Shown: piece after piece, positions 37,641-45,785 of the stretch
How positions within the stretch are numbered: the first letter of the stretch is position 1
Layout: every line of letters begins with the position of its first letter
Source of the DNA: Pseudomonas sp. GM74
Lineage (GTDB): Bacteria; Pseudomonadota; Gammaproteobacteria; Pseudomonadales; Pseudomonadaceae
Direction: 5' to 3'
DNA length: 64,000 nt
Assembly (NCBI RefSeq): GCF_000282455.1
Contig: NZ_AKJG01000161.1
Span: 20,128-84,127, forward strand
The notes under the pieces: model-generated
The model's database searches: none
What the model saw: the letters and a program-made list of their open reading frames with translations, nothing else
What the model was told of the DNA's origin: nothing
Translations under genes and position numbers: made by a program

Positions 37641-37696
37641 TTACGTGTCGCCGAGAATCTCCGAGCATGAAAAACACGGGCTCAGGCGAGCCGGGT

Positions 37697-37725
37697 ATTC
37701 TAGACACACCCCAGAAATGAATCAA
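37697..37725 (-). promoter_or_regulatory. Predicted sigma70 promoter upstream of rpsH
   Basis: On the minus strand TTGATT (37725-37720), 17 bases, then TAGAAT (37702-37697), followed by a GC-rich discriminator (ACCCGGC), as seen in growth-rate-controlled promoters. The start would be near 37690, giving a leader of about 92 bases. The -35 box overlaps the 3' arm of the hairpin at 37721-37744. Confidence 0.75.
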
Positions 37726-37744
37726 GCCCCAAAAGGGGCTTGAT
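37721..37744 (-). terminator. Hairpin after rpsN
   Basis: A perfect stem ATCAAGCCCC / GGGGCTTGAT around TTTT. The tract after it is only moderately U-rich (TCATTTCT), so termination may be partial. It lies about 63 bases after the rpsN stop. Confidence 0.6.
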
Positions 37745-37807
37745 CCAGATTCAAGGCCACCGGTGGTCAGGATCTTGCGATCCTGGACACCGAGACTTTG
37801 ACAGTAC

Positions 37808-38113
37808 TTACCAGCTGGCTTTAACCAGACCCGGTACGTCACCACGCATGGCAGCTTCACGCAGCTTGTTACGGCCGAGGCCGAACTTGCGGTAAACGCC
37901 GTGTGGACGACCGGTCAGGCGGCAGCGGTTACGCATGCGCGAAGCGCTTGCGTCACGTGGCTGCTTCTGCAGGGCTACTGTAGCTTCCCAACGCGCTTCT
38001 GGACTTGCGTTCAGATCAACGATGATAGCTTTCAGTGCTGCACGCTTCTTGGCGTACTTGGCAACCGTGAGCTGACGCTTCAGCTCGCGGTTTTTCATGC
38101 TCATCTTGGCCAT
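37808..38113 (-). CDS. rpsN: 30S ribosomal protein S14
   Basis: A 101-residue S14, the long form without a zinc ribbon (no CxxC pairs; one Cys in RMRNRCRLTGRPHG). It starts MAKMSMKNREL at 38113; an open frame reaching 38179 belongs to the end of rplE. It follows rplE by 13 bases and precedes an unusual 209-base gap. It is needed for head assembly of the 30S subunit. Confidence 0.98.
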   Translation of the reverse strand: MAKMSMKNRELKRQLTVAKYAKKRAALKAIIVDLNASPEARWEATVALQKQPRDASASRMRNRCRLTGRPHGVYRKFGLGRNKLREAAMRGDVPGLVKASW

Positions 38114-38126
38114 GGTCCTACTCCAA

Positions 38127-38666
38127 TCAGTTGCGGAACGGGAATTTGAACGCACGCAGCAGAGCGCGGCCTTCATCATCGTTCTTGGCAGTGGTGGTCA
38201 GGGTGATGTCCAGACCGCGGAGAGCATCGATCTTGTCGTAGTCGATTTCCGGGAAGATGATCTGCTCTTTCACGCCCATGCTGTAGTTGCCACGACCATC
38301 GAAGGACTTGGCATTCAGGCCGCGGAAGTCGCGAACCCGAGGCAGGGAGATCGACAGCAGACGATCCAGGAACTCGTACATACGCTCACGGCGCAGGGTC
38401 ACTTTGACGCCGATCGGCCAACCTTCACGGACTTTAAAGCCAGCGATGGATTTGCGAGCGTAGGTCACAACGACTTTCTGGCCGGTGATCTTTTCCAGGT
38501 CAGCAACAGCGTGCTCGATGACTTTTTTGTCGCCGATCGCTTCGCCCAGACCCATGTTCAGGGTGATTTTGGTAACGCGCGGAACTTCCATCACGTTCGA
38601 AAGCTTAAGTTCTTCCTTAAGTTTCGGAGCGATTTCCTTCCGGTAAATCTCTTTTAGTCGTGCCAT
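38127..38666 (-). CDS. rplE: 50S ribosomal protein L5
   Basis: A 179-residue L5, which binds 5S rRNA and forms a bridge to S13. It has the conserved core NMGLGEAIGDKKVIEHAV and the ARKSIAGFKVREGWPIG segment. In E. coli the S8 repressor site overlaps the start of rplE. It follows rplX by 20 bases. Confidence 0.98.
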   Translation of the reverse strand: MARLKEIYRKEIAPKLKEELKLSNVMEVPRVTKITLNMGLGEAIGDKKVIEHAVADLEKITGQKVVVTYARKSIAGFKVREGWPIGVKVTLRRERMYEFLDRLLSISLPRVRDFRGLNAKSFDGRGNYSMGVKEQIIFPEIDYDKIDALRGLDITLTTTAKNDDEGRALLRAFKFPFRN

Positions 38667-38686
38667 GGTCTTCTACCTAGCAGTGT

Positions 38687-39001
38687 TCAAGCATCAACCG
38701 CTTTTTGGGTCGACTTGAAGACACGAATTTTCTTACCGTCTTCTACTTTGAAACCAACGCGGTCAGCCTTGTTGGTTTCGCCGTTGAAGATGGCGACGTT
38801 GGAAGCGTGCAGTGGCGCTTCTTTCTCGACGATACCGCCCTGTACGCCCGACATCGGGTTAGGCTTGGTATGACGCTTGACCAGGTTCAGACCACCAACA
38901 ACCAGACGGTTGTCAGCAAGAACCTTCAGCACCTTACCGCGCTTACCTTTGTCTTTGCCGGCGATCACGATGATCTCGTCGTCACGACGAATCTTTTGCA
39001 T
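38687..39001 (-). CDS. rplX: 50S ribosomal protein L24
   Basis: A 104-residue L24, an initiator of large-subunit assembly, with the KOW motif (DEIIVIAGKDKGKRGKVLKV, residues about 8-27). It is 11 bases after rplN. Confidence 0.98.
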   Translation of the reverse strand: MQKIRRDDEIIVIAGKDKGKRGKVLKVLADNRLVVGGLNLVKRHTKPNPMSGVQGGIVEKEAPLHASNVAIFNGETNKADRVGFKVEDGKKIRVFKSTQKAVDA

Positions 39002-39012
39002 GTCGGATCTCC

Positions 39013-39381
39013 TTACAGCACTTCTGGGGCGAGCGAGACGATCTTCATGAACTTCTCAGTACGAAGTTCACGGGTCACTGGCCCAAAGATACGGGTGCCG
39101 ATCGGCTCTTGCTTGTTGTTCAGAAGAACAGCAGCGTTGCCATCAAAGCGGATAATGGAGCCATCAGCACGACGTACGCCGTGACGAGTGCGGACTACAA
39201 CAGCAGTCATCACTTGGCCTTTTTTCACTTTACCGCGAGGAATTGCTTCCTTGACGGTAACTTTGATGATGTCACCGATACCAGCGTAACGACGATGGGA
39301 GCCACCCAGCACCTTGATGCACATAACGCGGCGAGCGCCGCTGTTATCGGCCACATCGAGCATGGATTGAGTCTGAATCAT
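39013..39381 (-). CDS. rplN: 50S ribosomal protein L14
   Basis: A 122-residue L14, opening MIQTQSMLDVADNSGARRVM, on the subunit interface. It is the first gene of the spc group by E. coli nomenclature, yet only 23 bases separate it from rpsQ of the S10 group, with no hairpin, so the two groups are probably one transcript here. Confidence 0.98.
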   Translation of the reverse strand: MIQTQSMLDVADNSGARRVMCIKVLGGSHRRYAGIGDIIKVTVKEAIPRGKVKKGQVMTAVVVRTRHGVRRADGSIIRFDGNAAVLLNNKQEPIGTRIFGPVTRELRTEKFMKIVSLAPEVL

Positions 39382-39404
39382 ATAATTTCTCCGACCCCTA
39401 GTCC

Positions 39405-39671
39405 TTAGACTTCCACAGCGCGTTCGAGAACATCAACCAGCGCCCAAGACTTGGTCTTGGCCAAAGGACGAGTTTCACGAATAGTGACTTTGTCGCCGAT
39501 GTGGCACTGATTGGTTTCGTCGTGCGCGTGCAGCTTAGTCGAACGCTTAACGTATTTACCGTAGATCGGGTGCTTAACGCGACGCTCGATCAGAACGGTG
39601 ATGGTTTTGTCCATCTTGTCGCTGACAACACGGCCAGTCAGCGTACGGACAGTTTTTTCGGCTTCAGCCAT
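39405..39671 (-). CDS. rpsQ: 30S ribosomal protein S17
   Basis: An 88-residue S17 with an OB-fold, an early binder of 16S rRNA. It has the TVRTLTGRVVSDKMDKTITV opening and the conserved HIGDKVTIRETRPLAKTKSW segment. It follows rpmC by two bases. Confidence 0.98.
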   Translation of the reverse strand: MAEAEKTVRTLTGRVVSDKMDKTITVLIERRVKHPIYGKYVKRSTKLHAHDETNQCHIGDKVTIRETRPLAKTKSWALVDVLERAVEV

Positions 39672-39673
39672 GA

Positions 39674-39865
39674 TTACTTACCTGCCTGCTGGTTGAGCAC
39701 AGTCTTCACGCGAGCGATGTCACGCTTAACTTGCGAGAGCAGATGAGACTGCCCCAACTGGCCAGTTGCTTTCTGCATACGCAGATTGAACTGGTCGCGC
39801 AGCAAGCCGAGCAGTTGCTCGTTCAGCTGCTGTGCGGATTTTTCACGAAGTTCATTCGCTTTCAT
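39674..39865 (-). CDS. rpmC: 50S ribosomal protein L29
   Basis: A 63-residue L29 ([18 protein letters not shown] opening) at the tunnel exit, where it helps dock trigger factor and SRP. I take ATG 39865, whose first base is the last base of the rplP stop (TGATG); a GTG one codon earlier is the alternative. Confidence 0.97.
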
Positions 39866-40278
39866 CACATCACCGTCCGTTTAACAAAGGAGGTGGCGAG
39901 CGGCAGCTTTGCAGCAGCCAGGGCGAAAGCCTCACGCGCCAGCTCTTCAGAAACACCCTCGATTTCATACAGGACTTTGCCTGGCTGAATCTGGGCAACC
40001 CAGTATTCGACGTTACCCTTACCTTTACCCATCCGAACTTCGAGTGGCTTCTTGGAAATAGGCTTGTCCGGGAATACACGGATCCAGATCTTGCCGCCAC
40101 GTTTTACGTGACGGGTCAGAGCACGACGCGCTGACTCGATCTGACGAGCGGTGAGACGACCACGAGCAACAGACTTCAGCGCGAACTCGCCGAAGCTGAC
40201 TTTGCTACCGCGCAATGCCAGGCCACGGTTGTGACCAGTCATTTGCTTGCGGAACTTCGTACGCTTTGGTTGCAACAT
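39865..40278 (-). CDS. rplP: 50S ribosomal protein L16
   Basis: A 137-residue L16, opening [19 protein letters not shown], near the A site and peptidyl-transferase centre. The conserved Arg in the [19 protein letters not shown] segment, which can be hydroxylated in some bacteria, is present. One base overlaps rpmC. Confidence 0.98.
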
Positions 40279-40290
40279 TTGGCGTACCCC

Positions 40291-40977
40291 TTACTTAGCA
40301 GCTTTTTTACGAGGCGCTGGTGCTTGTGGTTTCAGTTCTTCTTGGCGACCACCAATTACTTCGCCTTTGAAGATCCAAACCTTTACACCGATCACACCGT
40401 AAGTGGTGTGAGCTTCGTAGTTGGCATAGTCGATGTCGGCACGCAGGGTGTGCAATGGCACACGACCTTCGCGATACCATTCAGTACGTGCGATTTCAGC
40501 ACCGCCGAGACGACCGCTCACTTGGATTTTGATGCCTTTGGCACCAATGCGCATGGCGTTCTGTACGGCGCGCTTCATAGCGCGACGGAACATTACGCGA
40601 CGCTCCAGCTGCTGAGCTACGCTCTGCGCAACCAGCATACCGTCGAGCTCCGGCTTACGGATCTCTTCGATATTGATGTGCACAGGCACACCCATTTGCT
40701 TGGTCAGGTCCTGACGCAGTTTCTCAACATCTTCACCTTTCTTCCCGATAACGATACCTGGACGAGCGGTGTGGATGGTGATGCGTGCAGTTTGGGCCGG
40801 ACGATGGATATCGATACGGCTTACGGACGCGCTTTTTAGTTTGTCTTGGAGGTACTCACGCACATTCAGATCTGCGAGCAAATAGTCCGCATAAGTCCGA
40901 CCGTCTGCGTACCAGACGGAGGTGTGCTCCTTGACGATTCCCAGGCGAATGCCAATGGGATGTACTTTCTGACCCAT
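40291..40977 (-). CDS. rpsC: 30S ribosomal protein S3
   Basis: A 228-residue S3 with an N-terminal KH domain (ITIHTARPGIVIGKKGEDVE, the GxxG loop intact) and an mRNA-entry-channel C-terminal domain; S3 helps unwind mRNA. It starts MGQKVHPIGIRLG at 40977; a frame extending to 41061 is part of rplV read out of frame. Gap to rplV is 13 bases. Confidence 0.98.
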   Translation of the reverse strand: MGQKVHPIGIRLGIVKEHTSVWYADGRTYADYLLADLNVREYLQDKLKSASVSRIDIHRPAQTARITIHTARPGIVIGKKGEDVEKLRQDLTKQMGVPVHINIEEIRKPELDGMLVAQSVAQQLERRVMFRRAMKRAVQNAMRIGAKGIKIQVSGRLGGAEIARTEWYREGRVPLHTLRADIDYANYEAHTTYGVIGVKVWIFKGEVIGGRQEELKPQAPAPRKKAAK

Positions 40978-40990
40978 CTCTTCGACTCCG

Positions 40991-41323
40991 TTACTTGTCA
41001 GCAACCTTGACAGTGATATGGCAAGACCGCTTGACGATGCGATCAGCACGGCCTTTGGCACGTGGCATGATGCGCTTCAGCGAACGCCCTTCGTTGACGA
41101 AAACAGTGCTGACCTTCAGGTCATCAACGTCTGCGCCTTCGTTATGCTCGGCGTTGGCTACGGCCGACTCCAGCACTTTCTTCATGATCTCGGCGGCTTT
41201 CTTACTGCTGAAAGCCAACAGGTTGAGCGCTTCGCCCACCTTCTTCCCGCGGATCTGGTCGGCGACCAAGCGGGCTTTCTGGGCGGAGATTCGAGCGCCC
41301 GACAACTTAGCGGCTACTTCCAT
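40991..41323 (-). CDS. rplV: 50S ribosomal protein L22
   Basis: A 110-residue L22 whose long beta-hairpin (about residues 80-100, [20 protein letters not shown]) lines the exit tunnel near the macrolide site; the loop is of normal sequence. 11 bases after rpsS. Confidence 0.98.
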
Positions 41324-41334
41324 TTCCTAACCCC

Positions 41335-41610
41335 TTAACGCTTGGCTTTCTTGTCTGCCACGTGCCCGCGATAAGTGCGGGTACCGGCGAACTCGCCCAG
41401 TTTGTGGCCGACCATGTCTTCGTTCACGAGAACTGGGACGTGCTGACGACCGTTGTGTACTGCGATGGTCAGACCGACCATTTGTGGCAGGATCATCGAA
41501 CGACGCGACCAGGTTTTCACCGGTTTGCGATCGTTCTTTTCCGCCGCCACTTCGATCTTCTTCAGTAGGTGAAGATCGATAAAAGGACCTTTTTTCAGAG
41601 AACGTGGCAC
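41335..41610 (-). CDS. rpsS: 30S ribosomal protein S19
   Basis: A 91-residue S19 of the small-subunit head, opening MPRSLKKGPFIDLHLLKK and ending in a basic tail, forming a complex with S13. 16 bases after rplB. Confidence 0.98.
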   Translation of the reverse strand: MPRSLKKGPFIDLHLLKKIEVAAEKNDRKPVKTWSRRSMILPQMVGLTIAVHNGRQHVPVLVNEDMVGHKLGEFAGTRTYRGHVADKKAKR

Positions 41611-41626
41611 TGTCGTATCCCTCTAT

Positions 41627-42451
41627 TTACTTGCGACGACGGACGATCATTTTGTCGGTACGCTTATTACCACGAGTCTTCGCGCCCTTAGTCGGGAAGC
41701 CCCATGGCGATACCGGATGACGACCACCAGAGGTACGACCTTCACCACCACCATGTGGGTGGTCAACCGGGTTCATGGCAACACCACGAACGGTTGGGCG
41801 AACGCCACGCCAGCGTTTGGCACCAGCTTTACCCAGCGAACGCAGGCTGTGCTCGGAGTTCGAGACTTCGCCCAGGGTCGCACGGCATTCAGCCAGGACT
41901 TTACGCATTTCACCGGAACGCAGACGCAGGGTAACGTACACGCCTTCACGAGCGATCAACTGAGCCGAAGCACCAGCGGAACGAGCGATCTGAGCGCCTT
42001 TACCTGGCTTCAATTCGATGCCGTGTACGGTGCTACCAACTGGAATGTTGCGCAGTTGCAGAGCGTTGCCCGGCTTGATCGGCGCCAGGGCACCTGCGAT
42101 CAGCTGGTCGCCAGCGCTCACGCCTTTAGGGGCGATGATGTAGCGACGCTCGCCATCTGCGTACAGCAGCAGAGCGATGTGAGCAGTACGGTTTGGATCG
42201 TATTCGATACGCTCGACAGTGGCAGAGATGCCATCTTTGTCGTTGCGACGGAAGTCGACCAGACGATAATGCTGCTTATGACCACCACCGATGTGACGAG
42301 TGGTAATACGGCCATTGTTGTTACGACCACCAGACTTCGATTTCTTCTCGAGCAGCGGTGCGTGAGGAGCGCCTTTATGCAGCTCCTGGTTGACCACCTT
42401 GACCACAAAACGGCGGCCAGGGGAAGTCGGTTTGCATTTAACGATTGCCAT
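41627..42451 (-). CDS. rplB: 50S ribosomal protein L2
   Basis: A 274-residue L2, one of the most conserved ribosomal proteins, near the peptidyl-transferase centre. The conserved His-containing segment VRGVAMNPVDHPHGGGEG near residue 222-238 is intact. 14 bases after rplW. Confidence 0.98.
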   Translation of the reverse strand: MAIVKCKPTSPGRRFVVKVVNQELHKGAPHAPLLEKKSKSGGRNNNGRITTRHIGGGHKQHYRLVDFRRNDKDGISATVERIEYDPNRTAHIALLLYADGERRYIIAPKGVSAGDQLIAGALAPIKPGNALQLRNIPVGSTVHGIELKPGKGAQIARSAGASAQLIAREGVYVTLRLRSGEMRKVLAECRATLGEVSNSEHSLRSLGKAGAKRWRGVRPTVRGVAMNPVDHPHGGGEGRTSGGRHPVSPWGFPTKGAKTRGNKRTDKMIVRRRK

Positions 42452-42465
42452 GATGCACCCCTTCC

Positions 42466-42765
42466 TTACTCAGCACTGCTGCTGAAATCGAGATCTTGGC
42501 CTGGCTGAAGGGAGATAACTGCCTTCTTCCAGTCATTACGCTTGCCCAGACCGCGAGCAGTGCGCTTGCTCTTACCCAGAACATTCAGGGTAGTAACACG
42601 CTCTACTTTCACGCTGAACAGGCTTTCGACGGCCTTCTTGATTTCCAGCTTGGTTGCGTCGGTAGCAACCTTGAAAACGAACTGGCCTTTCTTGTCTGCC
42701 AGAACCGTAGCCTTCTCGGAAACGTGCGGGCCAAGCAGAACTTTAAATACGCGTTCCTGGTTCAT
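42466..42765 (-). CDS. rplW: 50S ribosomal protein L23
   Basis: A 99-residue L23, opening [19 protein letters not shown], the main docking site for trigger factor, SRP and the translocon at the tunnel exit. It overlaps the rplD stop by four bases (ATGA), so the two are coupled. Confidence 0.98.
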
Positions 42766-43364
42766 CCCAGCAGCTCCTCGAATTTCTTCACGGCCGACAC
42801 GGTGATCAACACCTTGTCGTATGCGATCAGACTAACTGGATCGGAACCTTGCACGTCACGTACATCTACGTGTGGCAGGTTACGAGCAGCCAGGTACAGG
42901 TTCTGATCAACAGCGTCGGACACGATCAGAACGTCGGTCAGGCTCATGTTGTTCAGTTTGCCCAGCAGGTCTTTGGTTTTCGGCGTTTCAACGGCGAAAT
43001 CCTGAACCACGACCAGACGATCAGTACGCACCAGCTCAGCAAGGATGGAGCGCATTGCTGCGCGATACATCTTCTTGTTCAGCTTCTGGGAGTGATCCTG
43101 AGGACGAGCTGCGAAAGTGGTACCGCCGCCACGCCAGATTGGGCTACGGATAGTACCGGCACGAGCACGGCCAGTACCTTTCTGACGCCATGGGCGCTTA
43201 CCGCCACCACGAACGTCGGAACGGGTCTTTTGCTGCTTGGAACCCTGACGACCGCCAGCCATGTAGGCTACGACTGCTTGGTGAACCAGCGTCTCGTTGA
43301 ATTCGCCGCCAAATGTCAGTTCGGAAACTTCGATCGCTTGAGCGTCATTTACATTTAATTGCAT
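42762..43364 (-). CDS. rplD: 50S ribosomal protein L4
   Basis: A 200-residue L4 with the long basic loop ([19 protein letters not shown], about residues 44-62) that reaches into the exit tunnel. In E. coli L4 also represses its own S10 operon through a long leader, which is not present here (see S10 leader). 12 bases after rplC. Confidence 0.98.
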
Positions 43365-43376
43365 GTCAGCTTCCCC

Positions 43377-44012
43377 TTAACCGCGAGCCTTGGCTGCTGG
43401 ACGTACAACCAAGTTGCCGCCAGTAGCGCCAGGAACAGCGCCCTTGACCAACAACAGATTGCGTTCAGCGTCCACGCGCACTACTTCGAGGGACTGCACG
43501 GTCACGCGCTCAGCGCCCATATGACCGGACATTTTTTTGCCCTTGAATACACGACCAGGAGTCTGGCACTGGCCGATAGAGCCTGGAACGCGGTGGGATA
43601 CGGAGTTACCGTGGGTGTTATCTTGCCCGCGGAAATTCCAACGCTTGATCGTACCCTGGAAGCCTTTACCCTTGGACTGACCGGTTACATCAACCAGTTG
43701 ACCAGCGGCGAAGATTTCAGCGTTGATCAGATCGCCGGCCTGGTACTCGCCTTCTTCAAGGCGGAATTCCATTACGGTACGACCAGCGGCAACGTTCGCT
43801 TTAGCGAAGTGGCCAGCCTGAGCTGCTGTTACACGCGAAGCACGACGCTCGCCGACAGTGACTTGCACTGCACGATAGCCATCGGTCTCTTCAGTTTTGA
43901 ACTGGGTGACGCGATTCGGCTCGATCTCAATGACCGTGACCGGAATGGAGACACCTTCTTCGGTGAAAATACGGGTCATACCGCATTTACGACCGACTAC
44001 ACCAATAGTCAT
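43377..44012 (-). CDS. rplC: 50S ribosomal protein L3
   Basis: A 211-residue L3, an assembly initiator that reaches the peptidyl-transferase centre; the NFRGQDNTHGNSVSHRVPGS segment holding the Gln methylated by PrmB in E. coli is present. It starts MTIGVVGRKCGMTRIF at 44012; the frame extends 11 codons upstream without reason to use them. 80 bases after rpsJ, the largest gap inside the S10 group. Confidence 0.98.
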   Translation of the reverse strand: MTIGVVGRKCGMTRIFTEEGVSIPVTVIEIEPNRVTQFKTEETDGYRAVQVTVGERRASRVTAAQAGHFAKANVAAGRTVMEFRLEEGEYQAGDLINAEIFAAGQLVDVTGQSKGKGFQGTIKRWNFRGQDNTHGNSVSHRVPGSIGQCQTPGRVFKGKKMSGHMGAERVTVQSLEVVRVDAERNLLLVKGAVPGATGGNLVVRPAAKARG

Positions 44013-44092
44013 GTTGTAAACCTCATGAGTGTACGGGGCTTTCACCCGCTATGGCCGCCCATTTCAGAGCGTTACACGACTAAGACCGAGTC

Positions 44093-44404
44093 TTAGCCGA
44101 GGCTGATCTGCACTTCCACACCGGCCGCAAGATCAAGCTTCATAAGAGCATCAACGGTTTTATCCGTTGGCTGGACGATGTCCAGAACGCGCTTATGAGT
44201 ACGGATCTCGTACTGGTCACGCGCGTCTTTGTTGACGTGCGGGGAGACCAGAACGGTGAACCGCTCTTTACGGGTAGGCAGTGGAATTGGACCACGCACT
44301 TGAGCACCAGTACGTTTCGCGGTTTCCACGATTTCCTGGGTTGATTGGTCGATCAGGCGATGGTCGAAAGCCTTCAACCTGATACGGATTTGCTGATTTT
44401 GCAT
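44093..44404 (-). CDS. rpsJ: 30S ribosomal protein S10 (NusE)
   Basis: A 103-residue S10, part of the 30S head and, as NusE, a partner of NusB and NusG in antitermination. It opens [19 protein letters not shown]. It heads the S10 group behind its own promoter at 44467-44495; AGCCGGAGTC lies just before the ATG. Confidence 0.98.
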
Positions 44405-44466
44405 TGGATTTCAGACTCCGGCTGCTATTCCCACCGGGCGCAATACGCCCGTTAAAAGGAGGCGCA

Positions 44467-44495
44467 ATTCTATAGACGCCCCAGATGGGTGTCAA
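44467..44495 (-). promoter_or_regulatory. Predicted sigma70 promoter of the S10 operon
   Basis: Minus-strand TTGACA (44495-44490), 17 bases, TAGAAT (44472-44467): both hexamers are near consensus. The start should be near 44460, about 56 bases before rpsJ. It lies seven bases past the tuf terminator. Confidence 0.82.
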
Positions 44496-44501
44496 CCCAA
44501 T

Positions 44502-44530
44502 AAAAAAGCCCCCGCTGAGCGGGGGCTTTT
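44502..44530 (-). terminator. Terminator after tuf (end of str operon)
   Basis: Minus-strand RNA AAAAGCCCCCGCT / AGCGGGGGCTTTTTT, a strong Rho-independent terminator 31 bases after tuf. Confidence 0.95.
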
Positions 44531-44561
44531 CAAAGCATCGAAGCTATCTCAAAAGAGATGC

Positions 44562-45755
44562 TTACTCGATGATTTTGGCTACGACGCCAGCGCCGACGGT
44601 ACGACCGCCTTCACGGATAGCGAAACGCAGGCCGTCTTCCATTGCGATGGTCTTGATCAGGGTAACTTCCATCTGGATGTTGTCACCTGGCATTACCATT
44701 TCAACGCCTTCTGGCAGCTGGCAGTTACCAGTCACGTCAGTAGTACGGAAGTAGAACTGTGGACGGTAGCCTTTGAAGAACGGAGTGTGACGACCGCCTT
44801 CTTCCTTGCTCAGAACGTAAACTTCTGCGGTGAACTTGGTGTGCGGCTTAACCGAACCTGGCTTAACCAGAACCTGGCCACGCTCAACGTCGTCACGCTT
44901 GGTACCACGCAGCAGAACGCCGCAGTTCTCGCCAGCACGACCTTCGTCGAGCAGCTTGCGGAACATTTCAACACCAGTGCAGGTGGTGGTGGTGGTGTCA
45001 CGCAGACCAACGATTTCCAGTGCATCTTGAACGCGAACGATACCGCGCTCGATACGACCAGTCACAACAGTACCACGACCCGAGATCGAGAATACGTCTT
45101 CGATTGGCATCAGGAATGGCTTGTCGATAGCACGCTCTGGTTCTGGGATGTAGCTATCCAGGGTTTCAACCAGTTTACGAACGGCAGTGGTGCCCATTTC
45201 GTTGTCGTCTTTGCCTTCCAGCGCCATACGAGCCGAACCGATGATGATTGGAGTGTCATCGCCCGGGAAGTCGTAGGTGGACAGCAGGTCGCGAACTTCC
45301 ATCTCGACCAGTTCCAGCAGCTCAGCGTCGTCTACCAGGTCAGCCTTGTTCAGGAAAACCACGATGTACGGAACGCCTACCTGACGGGACAGCAGGATGT
45401 GCTCACGGGTTTGTGGCATCGGACCATCAGCGGCCGAGCAAACCAGGATCGCGCCGTCCATCTGGGCAGCACCGGTGATCATGTTCTTCACATAGTCAGC
45501 GTGACCTGGGCAGTCAACGTGAGCGTAGTGACGGATCTTCGAGTTGTACTCGACGTGCGCGGTGTTGATGGTGATACCACGAGCTTTTTCTTCTGGAGCG
45601 CTGTCGATTTTATCGAAATCAACGATTGCGGAACCGAAAACTTCGGAGCAAACGCGAGTCAGAGCTGCGGTCAGAGTGGTTTTACCGTGGTCAACGTGAC
45701 CGATGGTGCCAACGTTGACGTGCGGTAGGGAACGATCAAATTTTTCTTTAGCCAC
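44562..45755 (-). CDS. tuf: Elongation factor Tu
   Basis: A 397-residue EF-Tu that brings aminoacyl-tRNA to the ribosome. The GTPase motifs are intact: GHVDHGKTTL (residues 19-28), DCPGHADYV near 81 and NKAD near 136, followed by the two beta-barrel domains. It is the last gene of the str operon, 30 bases after fusA. It is the only tuf gene in the window; the tufB copy usual between tRNA-Thr and tRNA-Trp in pseudomonads is absent. Confidence 0.98.
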   Translation of the reverse strand: MAKEKFDRSLPHVNVGTIGHVDHGKTTLTAALTRVCSEVFGSAIVDFDKIDSAPEEKARGITINTAHVEYNSKIRHYAHVDCPGHADYVKNMITGAAQMDGAILVCSAADGPMPQTREHILLSRQVGVPYIVVFLNKADLVDDAELLELVEMEVRDLLSTYDFPGDDTPIIIGSARMALEGKDDNEMGTTAVRKLVETLDSYIPEPERAIDKPFLMPIEDVFSISGRGTVVTGRIERGIVRVQDALEIVGLRDTTTTTCTGVEMFRKLLDEGRAGENCGVLLRGTKRDDVERGQVLVKPGSVKPHTKFTAEVYVLSKEEGGRHTPFFKGYRPQFYFRTTDVTGNCQLPEGVEMVMPGDNIQMEVTLIKTIAMEDGLRFAIREGGRTVGAGVVAKIIE

Positions 45756-45785
45756 GACAATTAACTCCTTGCCTAAAGGACTGAA

